NCBI RefSeq assembly: GCF_000429865.1
Contig: NZ_AUCR01000002.1
Span: forward strand, 248,001-312,000
Source: Cucumibacter marinus DSM 18995
GTDB taxonomy: Bacteria; Pseudomonadota; Alphaproteobacteria; Rhizobiales; Devosiaceae
Direction: 5' to 3'
Length of the DNA: 64,000 nucleotides
Below the pieces are notes generated by a model that was given only the letters and a program-made list of their open reading frames with translations, ran no database searches and was not told the origin of the DNA. This document shows positions 8,860 through 16,711 of the stretch, piece after piece (position 1 is the stretch's first letter; every line of letters starts with the position of its first letter). The translations under genes and the position numbers were made by a program.

Positions 8860-9728
8860 GACGGCCTCCGGCCAAACAGGCCCGAGGGGCGGAAGACGAG
8901 AATCGCGAGGAAGATGAGATAGGTCGCAGCCAGGGTCAGCCCGGTGTCGATATAGGTGGCAACCAGGGTCTCGACGATGCCGAGGATCAGCCCCGCTGCC
9001 AGAGCACCCAGCAGATTACCGACCCCGCCCATGATGACGACAACAAGCGCCTTCATGGTGAAAACCACCCCGGCGGTGGCCGAAAAGGTCAGATACATCG
9101 ATACGACAACCCCGCCCGATGCGGCCAGTGCACCGCCAAGCGCAAAGGCGAAGCGTGAAACCCGATCGACATCGATCCCGACCAGCGGCGCGGCCTGCGG
9201 GGAGACCGCGACGGCGCGGATGGCCGTGCCCCAGCGCGTATGGGTCAGGGCGTAGTAGAGCCCGGCGCCGAGGGCGAGGGCCAGCACAAGCGCCAATACG
9301 CGGTTGGCGGCCAGTGTCGTGCCCAGAATGTTGATGGGGATGGCGAGATAGGAATAGCTGACAAAATTGGCGCCGAAGATGACCAGTGCCACACCCTGAA
9401 TGACAAAGAGAAGCCCGAATGTGGCGAGGATCGAGTCGACCTCGAGCCGGCCCGAATGCTTGGCACGGCGAGCGAGCGGCTGCAGCATGACCCCGTAAAT
9501 GGCATAGCTGAGCGCAAACCCGGCCGGGATGACTGCAATCATGCCGAGCAGCGGGTTGATGCCGAGTGAGGTGAACAGCACGAAGGCACCGAAGGCTGCT
9601 GCGATCATGAAGTCCCCATAGGCGAGATTCATGATCCGGGCGACGCCATACTGCAGCGTCAGCCCCATGGCGATCAGGGCATAGGTGCCGCCCAGCACCA
9701 GGCCGGTTAACAGGGCGCTCAACAACAT
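8856..9728 (-). CDS. livH: Branched-chain amino acid type ABC transporter permease (LivH family)
   Basis: The 290-residue integral membrane protein begins MLLSALLTGLVLGGTYALIAMG, the standard LivH opening, followed by LTLQYGVARIMNLAYGDF, a family hallmark. The coupling loop THTRWGTAIRAVAVSPQAAPLVGID is present. The ATG at 9728 is preceded by GGGGGAG eight bases upstream, so the 12 extra in-frame codons further upstream are not used. It lies 144 bases after the binding-protein gene, with a hairpin in between. Confidence 0.9.
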   Translation of the reverse strand: MLLSALLTGLVLGGTYALIAMGLTLQYGVARIMNLAYGDFMIAAAFGAFVLFTSLGINPLLGMIAVIPAGFALSYAIYGVMLQPLARRAKHSGRLEVDSILATFGLLFVIQGVALVIFGANFVSYSYLAIPINILGTTLAANRVLALVLALALGAGLYYALTHTRWGTAIRAVAVSPQAAPLVGIDVDRVSRFAFALGGALAASGGVVVSMYLTFSATAGVVFTMKALVVVIMGGVGNLLGALAAGLILGIVETLVATYIDTGLTLAATYLIFLAILVFRPSGLFGRRPS

Positions 9729-9835
9729 GGGCGCATCTCCCCCAAAAGCAGACCCCCGGCGCACCCCTGTTGCGGGGTGTCGTCGACCGTCATGCTAGCC
9801 AGTTCGCGGTGACCGGCAAAACACATCAGGAAGCT

Positions 9836-9863
9836 GGCGCGCGCCGGCGTTTCGGCGCGCGCC
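9836..9863 (-). repeat. Intercistronic hairpin after the Liv binding-protein gene
   Basis: GGCGCGCGCCG (9836-9846) pairs perfectly with CGGCGCGCGCC (9853-9863) around a six-base loop. It lies ten bases past the binding-protein stop on the minus strand, without a T-tract, so message stabilisation is more likely than termination. Confidence 0.7.
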
Positions 9864-9872
9864 TGACCGAAC

Positions 9873-11132
9873 CTATTCGGCGGGCTTGAATTCCGGTTTC
9901 GGAATGATCGGATCCCGCGCGCCCTCGCGCTCGGTATGCGCAAGGCCGACGAACTGGCCGTCCTGCCACTGACCGACGGTCCACAGCGAACGGAGCTGAT
10001 TGTCGACCAGCTTCACCTCGCCAAGGATGGTGTCGAACGTGCCGGTGGAGAGCTCTTTGGCGACCGCGTCGCGATCGACGTCACCGACGCGCTCAATGGC
10101 CTGTTGCAGCATTTGCAGGCTCGCATAGGTCACTGCGCTCGCCCAGCTGTCCGGCGGGTTGCCGGTTACCTCGGTGTGGCGTTCGAAATAGTCCTTGATG
10201 GCTTCGCTGTCCGGGTCGACGCCGCCGATACCCATCACGCCTTCGACATTCTCGCCGGCGATGTTGGGATAGACCGGGAAGGCGGTCCCGACGCCGAGAT
10301 AGAACACCTTGGGATTGAAGCCGGAGACGACCGATTGCTGGGTCAGCGCAAAAGTGCCCGGCGGGTATGAGAAGGCGACGAAGGTGTCGGCGCCAAGGCC
10401 GGAGACCTCGTTGATGATCGGCGCGAAGTCGGACGTGCCGAGCGGATAGGATTGCTCATAGACCACCTCGAAGCCCGCGGCCTCGAAAGCGGGCAGAGCG
10501 GCTTTCGACAGATCGATGCCGAAACCGTCCGCGACCGAGATCACGGCAACCTTGTTGTTGATGGTGCCGGCATCGCGCTGTTCGGACAGCAGGTCGACCA
10601 GCGCCACGGCATAATCATAGCCGCCGCCGAGCATCCAGAAGCTCTTGTCCCAGCGGTTGGCCATTTCGCCGGCGAGGTCGGTTACGGCCGTGGCAGCGAG
10701 CTGCGGATAGCCGAACCGGTCGAAGGTCGGACCCGTGGCAAGGTTCGGTCCTGTGCCCCAGGTCGGCAGAATGAAGTCGACATTGTCCTGGGTGGCCAGC
10801 CGTTCAATGGCGCGCACCGCTTCCTCGGTCGAGGAACGATCGTCGTATTCGATGACCTCGACAGGCAGCGTCTTGCCCAGCGCCGAGAGTTCGATGCCGC
10901 CATCGGCGTTCACATCGTGCACCCAGAGCTTGTAGTTGGGGATGGTGGTGATACCCGCGCCGGTGGCATTGGGGCCGGTGAGCGGCACGGCGTAGCCGAT
11001 GCGGATCGAGTCGCGTTCGCCGTCCTGCGCTCCGGCCGAGACCGGTGCAAGGGCGAGAGCCATGGCAGTCAATGCGGATGCGCCGATCAAGGCGCGGCGC
11101 TTCATGGGGGCTTTGAGCCCGGATGTAGACAT
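9873..11132 (-). CDS. Branched-chain amino acid type ABC transporter substrate-binding protein
   Basis: The 419-residue precursor has a twin-Arg/Lys-rich start and a hydrophobic signal (KRRALIGASALTAMALALAP, ending VSAGAQ), then the Leu/Ile/Val-binding fold: IRIGYAVPLTGPNATGAG, a NADGGIEL loop and LPVEVIEYDDRSS. It acts in the periplasm and feeds LivHMGF encoded downstream. The ATG at 11132 has GGGAGGAA seven bases upstream, deciding the start. It is the first gene of the minus-strand operon. No ligand can be assigned; the family covers amino acids, amides and aromatic acids. Confidence 0.9.
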   Translation of the reverse strand: MSTSGLKAPMKRRALIGASALTAMALALAPVSAGAQDGERDSIRIGYAVPLTGPNATGAGITTIPNYKLWVHDVNADGGIELSALGKTLPVEVIEYDDRSSTEEAVRAIERLATQDNVDFILPTWGTGPNLATGPTFDRFGYPQLAATAVTDLAGEMANRWDKSFWMLGGGYDYAVALVDLLSEQRDAGTINNKVAVISVADGFGIDLSKAALPAFEAAGFEVVYEQSYPLGTSDFAPIINEVSGLGADTFVAFSYPPGTFALTQQSVVSGFNPKVFYLGVGTAFPVYPNIAGENVEGVMGIGGVDPDSEAIKDYFERHTEVTGNPPDSWASAVTYASLQMLQQAIERVGDVDRDAVAKELSTGTFDTILGEVKLVDNQLRSLWTVGQWQDGQFVGLAHTEREGARDPIIPKPEFKPAE

Positions 11133-11399
11133 GCGTTCCTCCCGTTACATTGGATCCGCCTGCAGGCTTGGCATTCGGCCTGGCAGGGCTGGGCCCGGCG
11201 ATGATCGACATCGGGCCTCGGATCACAGCGCTGGCGGATGGCGCCCGCGCTCGCGCAGCTTACGGCCTAGCATGAGTGCAAAAAATACACTTTTTTGACT
11301 ATAAAATGGACAAAATTGGATATGTGTAAGGATTTACCGCGATTTCGCAGGGGGCGGTCACGCGATTGTTAAGCGTCTCGCCGAATGCGGATTTCGCGG
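11133..11399 (-). promoter_or_regulatory. Probable promoter region of the Liv operon
   Basis: This 267-base gap separates the 3' end of anmK from the start of the Liv operon on the same strand. Bases 11277-11335 are strikingly AT-rich (runs of A and T around 11280-11296) compared with the surrounding GC-rich DNA, as expected of a promoter. I could not pick a convincing -35/-10 pair on the minus strand. Confidence 0.4.
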
Positions 11400-12524
11400 C
11401 TATTGGCGGGCCTGATGGACAACTCCGCCGGTCATCGGGGACGGGACGCCTGTGGTGCCGGGAATGCTGATCGGCAGCCCGTGCAGCCGTCGCATTGCCA
11501 GGAACGCAAAACATTCGGCTTCGATGGCGTCTCCCCGCCAGCCATGATCTTCGGCGCTCTCGACTTTGACGTCCGCGCGCTCGCCGATGGCGCGCATCAG
11601 GCTCGGATTGCGTCTGCCGCCGCCGCAAACGATGAGCCTGTCCGGACGGCGGGGCAGCAGGTCGAGGCCCTTGCCCACCGCCGCAGCGGAGAAGGCCGTC
11701 AGGAGAGCCGCCCCGTCCTGTGCGCTCAGTCCTTCGGCCATCTCGGCGGTAAAGCTGTTGCGGTCGAGCGATTTGGGGAAGGGCTGCGAGAACCAGGCAT
11801 GGTCCAGCAGTGCTGCGAGGCGGTCCATATCCACCACTCCGCTGGCCGCGATCTGCCCGTCTCGGTCCATTTCGCCCAGCCCGTGTCGCTTCACCCAGTC
11901 ATTGACCGGGGCATTGGCGGGGCCGGTGTCGAAAGCGATCAGCGTGTCATTGGGCCCGGTGGCGGTGACATTGCCGACACCCCCGAGATTGAGAATGGCG
12001 GTGTCGTCACCCATGCCCGCGCTTTGCATCAGGGCCCTGTGGTAGACGGCAGAAAGCGGTGCGCCCTGGCCACCGGCGGCCATATCGGCGCTGCGGAAAT
12101 CGTTGACCACGGTTATGCCCAGGCGTTCCGCCATCAGGGCACCATCCCCGAGCTGCCGGGTTCTGCCGTTTCGTCCCGCCTGCGGCGCGCGATGCAGCAC
12201 GGTCTGGCCGTGGAAGCCGACTGCTGCGACATCGATCGGTTTCAGCCCGGCCTCGGCGACAAGTTCTTCGACAGCACGAGCCTGGGCCAGGGTCAGCGCC
12301 TGTTCCGCCTGCGCAAAGATTTCGGGGTCTTGATCCGCGAACTGCCAGTTCTGCGCAGTGGCCAGCGCGTCAGCGATCAGGCGGTTCTCGTGTTCGCCAT
12401 ACGGCGCGAGGCGAAAGGGCCCGAATTCGGCGACCGTCTCGCCATCGGTGCGCAGCAATGCGACATCGATATTGCCGTCGAGCACCGTGCCGGTCATCAG
12501 CCCGACCGCCCATTCATGAGCCAT
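11400..12524 (-). CDS. anmK: Anhydro-N-acetylmuramic acid kinase
   Basis: The 374-residue protein begins [18 protein letters not shown], the ATPase phosphate-1 motif of AnmK, and continues with [48 protein letters not shown] and [10 protein letters not shown], all characteristic. AnmK phosphorylates 1,6-anhydro-MurNAc from cell wall turnover to MurNAc-6-phosphate, in the cytoplasm. Length is normal (about 370). It stands alone, 68 bases after the cupredoxin gene on the same strand. No partner of the recycling route (murQ, nagZ) is visible in the window. Confidence 0.92.
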   Translation of the reverse strand: MAHEWAVGLMTGTVLDGNIDVALLRTDGETVAEFGPFRLAPYGEHENRLIADALATAQNWQFADQDPEIFAQAEQALTLAQARAVEELVAEAGLKPIDVAAVGFHGQTVLHRAPQAGRNGRTRQLGDGALMAERLGITVVNDFRSADMAAGGQGAPLSAVYHRALMQSAGMGDDTAILNLGGVGNVTATGPNDTLIAFDTGPANAPVNDWVKRHGLGEMDRDGQIAASGVVDMDRLAALLDHAWFSQPFPKSLDRNSFTAEMAEGLSAQDGAALLTAFSAAAVGKGLDLLPRRPDRLIVCGGGRRNPSLMRAIGERADVKVESAEDHGWRGDAIEAECFAFLAMRRLHGLPISIPGTTGVPSPMTGGVVHQARQ

Positions 12525-12592
12525 GAATCACCCCGTTCGATTCCGGGGGTGTTCATAGCTGCATTTTGGCGGCCGGGCGATGGTTTGGCCGC

Positions 12593-12940
12593 TTATTCAG
12601 CGGCGAGACTGGCCTTCATGTTCGGGTGAAACCGACAGAAATAGTCGGTGCCGAACCCGGCCCCAAAGACGACGAAAGCCTTTGTTCCCGGGGCGATCAG
12701 GCCTGTGTCCCAGCTCCCGTCGGCAGCGGTCGCGGTGTGTGGCACCGCGTCCTCATTGCTGAACTCCAGCGTTTCTCCGGGTTTGACCGTCGCTGGGTCG
12801 TGGTCAAAGGCAAATCCCTTGATGCGGATATGCACCATGCCGTTATGGGCCGAGGCCGGTGCGGAGGGCATCAGAGAAGCGGCCAGGATGGCCGCCCCTC
12901 CTTTCAGCACGGTGCGCCGGGTGAGCATTTTCCCGATCAT
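12593..12940 (-). CDS. Cupredoxin (amicyanin/pseudoazurin-like) with Tat-type signal
   Basis: This 115-residue protein has a Tat-like signal (TRRTVLKGGAAILAASLMP) and then one small copper-binding fold. The type 1 copper ligands can be placed as His68 (PHTAT), Cys102, His105 and Met108 (FCRFHPNM), the amicyanin spacing. It should be a periplasmic electron carrier or copper protein. The start overlaps the stop of the DUF4142 gene as ATGA, so the two are translationally coupled and may work together. No redox partner is adjacent. Confidence 0.85.
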   Translation of the reverse strand: MIGKMLTRRTVLKGGAAILAASLMPSAPASAHNGMVHIRIKGFAFDHDPATVKPGETLEFSNEDAVPHTATAADGSWDTGLIAPGTKAFVVFGAGFGTDYFCRFHPNMKASLAAE

Positions 12941-13488
12941 TTGAGCGCCTCGACCATCATCTCGGCGTGACCTTGATGGACCAGGAAGATCTCGTGTCCC
13001 GCCTCGAACAACGCCTTGACCTCTTCGTTCTCGATATTGGGAATGAAGACATCGCCGACGAGTTGATTGACCGCCTGGTGATAGGCGAGTTCGTTCTCAG
13101 CGTAGCGCTGATCGAATGCCGAGCCGTCAAGGCTTTCGAGTTCTACGGCGATCTTGTCGGCATTCTCGCTGAGTTGCTGCGACAGGAAATTGTCCTGTGC
13201 CTCGGCACCAAGCTCGTCGAGCAGGGCCAGCGCCTGCTCGTTGACCGCGGTGTGGTCGCGGATCATCGTCTCGGCGAAATTGCGCACCGCCTGGTTTTGC
13301 GACTTTTCAAGTGCGATTTCGGCATAGCGGATGTCGATATTGTCGGCGGTATAGGCGACATGAGCGATCTCGAGATCGTTGAGCTCGGCCGGGTCGTTCC
13401 CCATAGCATCCTGCGCCAACGCATTGCCCGCGGTCATCGGCAGGGCAGCAAATACGATCGCGGCAATGGCGGTTCTGAGTGTGTTCAT
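12937..13488 (-). CDS. DUF4142 domain protein, exported four-helix (ferritin-like) protein
   Basis: The 183-residue precursor has a Sec signal (residues 1-25, ending NALAQ) and a helical DUF4142 domain with the conserved pattern NFAETMIRDHTAVNEQALALLDELG and YAENELAYHQAVNQLV. DUF4142 proteins are predicted periplasmic ferritin-like bundles of unsettled function. Translational overlap with the downstream cupredoxin gene suggests an envelope metal or redox role, but that is inference. SD sequence AGGAGGAAA sits just before the ATG. Confidence 0.85.
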   Translation of the reverse strand: MNTLRTAIAAIVFAALPMTAGNALAQDAMGNDPAELNDLEIAHVAYTADNIDIRYAEIALEKSQNQAVRNFAETMIRDHTAVNEQALALLDELGAEAQDNFLSQQLSENADKIAVELESLDGSAFDQRYAENELAYHQAVNQLVGDVFIPNIENEEVKALFEAGHEIFLVHQGHAEMMVEALK

Positions 13489-13654
13489 GGTTTCCTCCTG
13501 AACGGATTTGGATCTGGTTCTGGCCGATTGGCCGACGAGGAGGAAACGTCAATCTGACATCATGTTGAATGATTGATAATTCATTTTTCTTGATCATTCG
13601 TTCGGATGAATTGCTCAAAACGGAATTTTTGATAAAAGAGGGATGGAGGTGTCA
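13489..13654. promoter_or_regulatory. Divergent promoter region between the DUF4142 gene and the AraC gene
   Basis: The 166-base spacer is AT-rich in 13550-13640 and holds several related sequences: AATGATTGATAATTCATT (13567-13584, partly palindromic), GATCATTC (13592-13599) and GATGAATT (13604-13611). These may be sites for the adjacent AraC regulator. I could not assign exact promoters. Confidence 0.4.
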
Positions 13655-14602
13655 ATGGACCTGTTGAGCGACATCCTTTCTTTCCTGCGGTTGCGCGGCA
13701 GCCTTTACTTCCGCACCGAATTCACCTCGCCCTGGAGCGTGCAGGTGCCGGCTTTCGAGCGCGTGGCGCGGTTTCATTTCGCGCATCGAGGGCGATGTCT
13801 TGTCCGGCCGGACGGCGTTGAAGCCGCGGTCCAGCTCGAGCAGGGCGATTTGATCATCATCCCGCGCGGGGTGGCGCACCGGCTTTATTGCGATCCCGCG
13901 ACCGAGCATCAGGCGGTTCAGATCGACCGGGTGGTCGAACTGTCGGGTTTCACCGGTGAGGGGGCCCTGATCTATGGCGCGGAGCAGGGAGATCAACAGA
14001 CCCAGCTCGTTTGCGGTCATTTCGCTTTCGACCCTGATGCCAACCACCCGATGATCGATGCCCTGCCGGCCTATGTGCATATCCGCAATTACGGGGAGAC
14101 CGCCGGGGCCTTCATGGAGCACACGCTACGCGTGATCGGTGCCGAGGCCGGGCGTGGCGGTCTCGGGTCCGACCTCATCGCACTCAAACTTTCCGAGATC
14201 ATCTTTGCCCAGGCGTTGCGGGCCTATTTGTCCGGGGAAGGCAGCCAGAGACCGGTCTTTGCCGGCTTGCGCGACCGTTCAATTGCCCGGGCCCTGTCTG
14301 CCATCCATGCCGAGCCTGGCCGGAACTGGACGCTCGATACGCTTGCGGGCATTGCCGGGTTGTCACGCACCGTTTTCGCAACCCGGTTCGTCGAACTGAT
14401 GGCGATGACGCCGCTGGCTTACCTCACTGCCTGGCGGATGCAGCGGGCGCGCCAGATGCTGGCGGAAACCGGGGAGCCGATCATCGAAATCGCTGAGCAA
14501 GTGGGATACCGGTCGGAGGCGGCATTCGGGCGAGTGTTCAAGAAGGCGATTGGCACGGCGCCGGCGCGCTACCGGCGTCAGGCCGCGGTGCTCACAAACT
14601 GA
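13655..14602 (+). CDS. AraC family transcriptional regulator with cupin-type sensor domain
   Basis: The 315-residue protein begins MDLLSDILSFLRLRGSLYFRTEF, typical of the AraC subgroup with an N-terminal cupin_6-like domain (residues ~5-180), followed by two AraC HTH motifs in the C-terminal ~100 residues (WTLDTLAGIAGLSRTVFATRF and IIEIAEQVGYRSEAAFGRVFKK). The ATG at 13655 has GGAGG six bases upstream, better than the ATG at 13643. Divergent from the DUF4142-cupredoxin pair, it could control that pair or distant genes. Confidence 0.88.
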   Translation: MDLLSDILSFLRLRGSLYFRTEFTSPWSVQVPAFERVARFHFAHRGRCLVRPDGVEAAVQLEQGDLIIIPRGVAHRLYCDPATEHQAVQIDRVVELSGFTGEGALIYGAEQGDQQTQLVCGHFAFDPDANHPMIDALPAYVHIRNYGETAGAFMEHTLRVIGAEAGRGGLGSDLIALKLSEIIFAQALRAYLSGEGSQRPVFAGLRDRSIARALSAIHAEPGRNWTLDTLAGIAGLSRTVFATRFVELMAMTPLAYLTAWRMQRARQMLAETGEPIIEIAEQVGYRSEAAFGRVFKKAIGTAPARYRRQAAVLTN

Positions 14603-14737
14603 TTCAACGCCTTGGCAGCACTCTTCCGAGTTTGCTGCTAAATATCTGATAATAAATGCAAAAATGTCAATTAGCGACGTGTTGTTAACGGTCAAGGTCC
14701 TAAGATTGCGTTAGTGCAATGCCGAAGGAGGACCAGG

Positions 14738-15007
14738 ATGGGCCAATCAGCACTGAGCCGCCAACTCGAAGGCTATGGCATGACGACAGCGCAGATCGTC
14801 TATCGCATGCCCGATCATCTGGCGCTGTTCCAGGAATATATCTGGCAGGATTACGATCTGTTCCCGGACTTTCCCGAACTCACCAAGTTTCTCGATTTCT
14901 GGGAGAATCGGCTCGAGGGGCCGCTGTTTTCGGTCACCGTCGCCCATGAGAGGCTGATCAAGCCGGCCGAGATCCGCAACGTGGATGGCTGCTTCACCCT
15001 GCATTAG
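14738..15007 (+). CDS. usg: Usg-like family small protein
   Basis: The 89-residue product fits the alphaproteobacterial Usg family along its whole length: LEGYGMTTAQIVYRMPDH, LFQEYIWQDYDLFPDFPEL, FLDFWENRLEGPLFSV and a VAH-LIKPAEIR-VDG ending. Its function is unknown; the family is named for a gene found near tryptophan genes. The ATG at 14738 follows AAGGAGGA and is chosen over the GTG at 14714. It is apparently monocistronic here. Confidence 0.88.
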   Translation: MGQSALSRQLEGYGMTTAQIVYRMPDHLALFQEYIWQDYDLFPDFPELTKFLDFWENRLEGPLFSVTVAHERLIKPAEIRNVDGCFTLH

Positions 15008-15160
15008 CGGCGTTTTCGCCCTGTGCGTTTTGCCGCGATCGACCGCCCCGCAGTGGCCCCGATGCAAGGCAGTTGACGATAGGCGCAAAGCGGGTTTACG
15101 ATTTGCGCTTCTACGGACGGAGTGGTCCGTCCGCGGCAAAAGCGCCGCGTAAAATTGGTC

Positions 15161-15199
15161 GAGCAACAAAGCTCCATGCAGATCCTTACCGCCAAGGAT
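15161..15199 (+). ncRNA. Candidate ANTAR antiterminator (two hexaloop hairpins)
   Basis: Hairpin 1 is GAGC-AACAAA-GCTC (15161-15174) and hairpin 2 is ATCCTT-ACCGCC-AAGGAT (15182-15199). Both have six-base loops beginning with A, and loop 2 also has G at position 4, as in known ANTAR-protein targets; loop 1 lacks that G. The 3' arm of hairpin 1 is also the 5' arm of the terminator, so the two structures exclude each other. An AmiR-type ANTAR protein is encoded 2.7 kb downstream. Confidence 0.5.
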
Positions 15200-15214
15200 A
15201 CGCTGGGGCTTTTT
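15168..15214 (+). terminator. Leader terminator upstream of the alpha/beta hydrolase
   Basis: AAAGCTCC (15168-15175) can pair with GGGGCTTT (15205-15212), one G-U pair included, around the small ATCCTT/AAGGAT hairpin. A T-rich tract with TTTTTGTGTTTTT follows (15210-15222). It lies 219 bases before the start codon, as for a regulated attenuator. Confidence 0.65.
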
Positions 15215-15440
15215 GTGTTTTTGCGCGAGTGTGCAGTTTCACAAGGCAAGCCCGGCCGGTCCGCCCGATGATTTCAGGGTTCATCGGGTATACCAAACCG
15301 CCGGCCCGGCTCCCCGCCACGGCCTTGCGCATGGCATCAACGCCCCACGCAGGGCGCATCGCTCAGGATTTGCATGGACTAACCACGGCTACCGGACCGT
15401 GGGAAGCGGTTCGGTGCGGCGCCTGTCGAGGAGGAAGGGC

Positions 15441-16460
15441 ATGACGGTGGACTACGAGATTTTCGATCTGGGCGATTTTACGCTGCAGCGGGGGGCAACG
15501 CTCCGCGACTGCAAGCTCGCCTACAAGACCTTTGGCACGCTCAACGCGTCCAAGGACAATGTGATCGTCTATCCCACCTGGTATTCGGGTCAGCACTACG
15601 ACAATGAATGGCTGGTCGGGCAGGGCATGGCCCTCGACCCGGACAAGTACTTTATCATCATCCCCAACATGCTTGGGAACGGGCTCTCATCTTCTCCGTC
15701 CAACACCCCTGAGCCTTACAACCAGTCCCGGTTCCCGCAGGTTACCGCCTATGACAACGTCAAGGCGCAGCACAGGCTGGTGACCGAAAAGTTCGGGATC
15801 GAGCATATCCGGCTCGTGACCGGCTGGTCGATGGGGGCTTTGCAGACCTATCACTGGGCAGCGATGTATCCGGACATGATGGACCTGATCGCGCCGTTCT
15901 GCGGGTCGGCCAAATGCTCGCGGCACAATTTCGTTTTCCTTGAAGGGGTCAAGGCGGCGCTGACGGCCGATGCCGCGTTCGACAATGGCTGGTACACCGA
16001 GAAGCCGGCCAAGGGTCTGCGCGCGGCGGCACGGGTTTATGCCGGCTGGGGCTTCTCCCAGGCGTTCTACCGTGAAGAGCTGGATCTCAACACGCTCGGA
16101 TATTCCTCGCTTGAGGATTTCCTGGTGGCCTTCTGGGAGGGGTTCTTCCTTCCCAAAGATCCGAACAATCTGTTGACCATGCTGTGGACATGGCAGAATG
16201 GCGACATCTCGGATAATGAAATATACAAAGGTGACTACAAGGCCGCCCTCGGTGCCATCAAGGCCAAGGCCTATGTGATGCCGGGCCGAACCGATCTCTA
16301 CTTCCCGCCGGAAGACAGCGAGTTCGAAGTGGCCAACATGCCCAATGCGACTCTCGTTCCGATCGAGTCCGTCTGGGGTCATTTTGCTGGCGGTCCTGGC
16401 ACCAATCCGGTGGACGTCAAATTCCTCGATGACAAGCTGAAGGAGCTGCTCTCGAGCTAA
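15441..16460 (+). CDS. Alpha/beta fold hydrolase of the homoserine acetyltransferase (MetX-like) family
   Basis: The 339-residue protein has the MetX-like fold: nucleophile elbow GWSMG with Ser130, a late acid segment MPGRTDLYFPPEDSE, and a C-terminal SVWGHFAGGPG with the likely catalytic His. These proteins are acyl transferases or hydrolases. A true homoserine O-acetyltransferase is unlikely to be needed here; position at the head of the amide-utilisation region, behind a terminator-containing leader, suggests a hydrolase or acyltransferase acting on amide-derived acyl groups. The ATG at 15441 has GAGGAAGG directly upstream; longer in-frame sequence upstream lies in the leader. Confidence 0.82.
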   Translation: MTVDYEIFDLGDFTLQRGATLRDCKLAYKTFGTLNASKDNVIVYPTWYSGQHYDNEWLVGQGMALDPDKYFIIIPNMLGNGLSSSPSNTPEPYNQSRFPQVTAYDNVKAQHRLVTEKFGIEHIRLVTGWSMGALQTYHWAAMYPDMMDLIAPFCGSAKCSRHNFVFLEGVKAALTADAAFDNGWYTEKPAKGLRAAARVYAGWGFSQAFYREELDLNTLGYSSLEDFLVAFWEGFFLPKDPNNLLTMLWTWQNGDISDNEIYKGDYKAALGAIKAKAYVMPGRTDLYFPPEDSEFEVANMPNATLVPIESVWGHFAGGPGTNPVDVKFLDDKLKELLSS

Positions 16461-16711
16461 AGACCGGTTTATAGTTCTCCGTATGGAGAACAACCAAAAG
16501 GGGGATGGGCAAGACGGCCCTAACCTGTGACACTTTCCTTCGGACGCGCAGTCCACAGGCCACCAAAGAGCCAAAATACTGTGCGTTCGGATCGCGTCGA
16601 GCCTCGACAAGGGGTGTCGGCAAGCGGCTACAGGGCGCCGAAACCAGTGGAAACCTCCTAAGGGGTTTCCGCGCAATGCCCCCTTGTGGGGTGACAGGGA
16701 GACTATGCCAG
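16461..16711 (+). promoter_or_regulatory. Intergenic region before amiC with three hairpins
   Basis: GTTCTCC-GTAT-GGAGAAC (16478-16495) is a perfect hairpin right after the hydrolase gene. Further on are a stem GGAAACCTC/GGGGTTTCC around 16650-16671 and a CCCC-TTGT-GGGG stem around 16681-16692. None has a good T-tract, so I call no terminator. A promoter was not recognised. Confidence 0.4.

Larger units (their letters stand above)
15008..15440 (+). promoter_or_regulatory. Long structured 5' leader of the alpha/beta hydrolase gene
   Basis: This 433-base gap holds a possible promoter (TTGACG at 15073, TTACGA at 15096, spacing 17) and at least five hairpins: GCGCAAA/TTTGCGC (15083-15108), GGACGG/CCGTCC (15115-15132), GCGGC/GCCGC (15133-15148), GAGC/GCTC (15161-15174) and ATCCTT/AAGGAT (15182-15199), the last enclosed in an intrinsic terminator. 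The remaining ~215 bases up to the gene show no clear structure to me. Confidence 0.55.

Noticed and set aside
11293-11322. TTGACT plus GGATAT promoter-like pair on the plus strand
   Set aside because: No plus-strand gene follows; it lies in an AT-rich patch where chance matches are expected.
15083-15150. Guanidine or SAM-type riboswitch in the 15.1 kb leader
   Set aside because: The tandem hairpins do not carry the conserved loop or core sequences that I know for these classes; ANTAR control fits the locus better.
15268-15444. Small open frame ending in an ATGA overlap with the alpha/beta hydrolase start
   Set aside because: No ribosome-binding site before its ATG and no recognisable sequence; the overlap may be chance.
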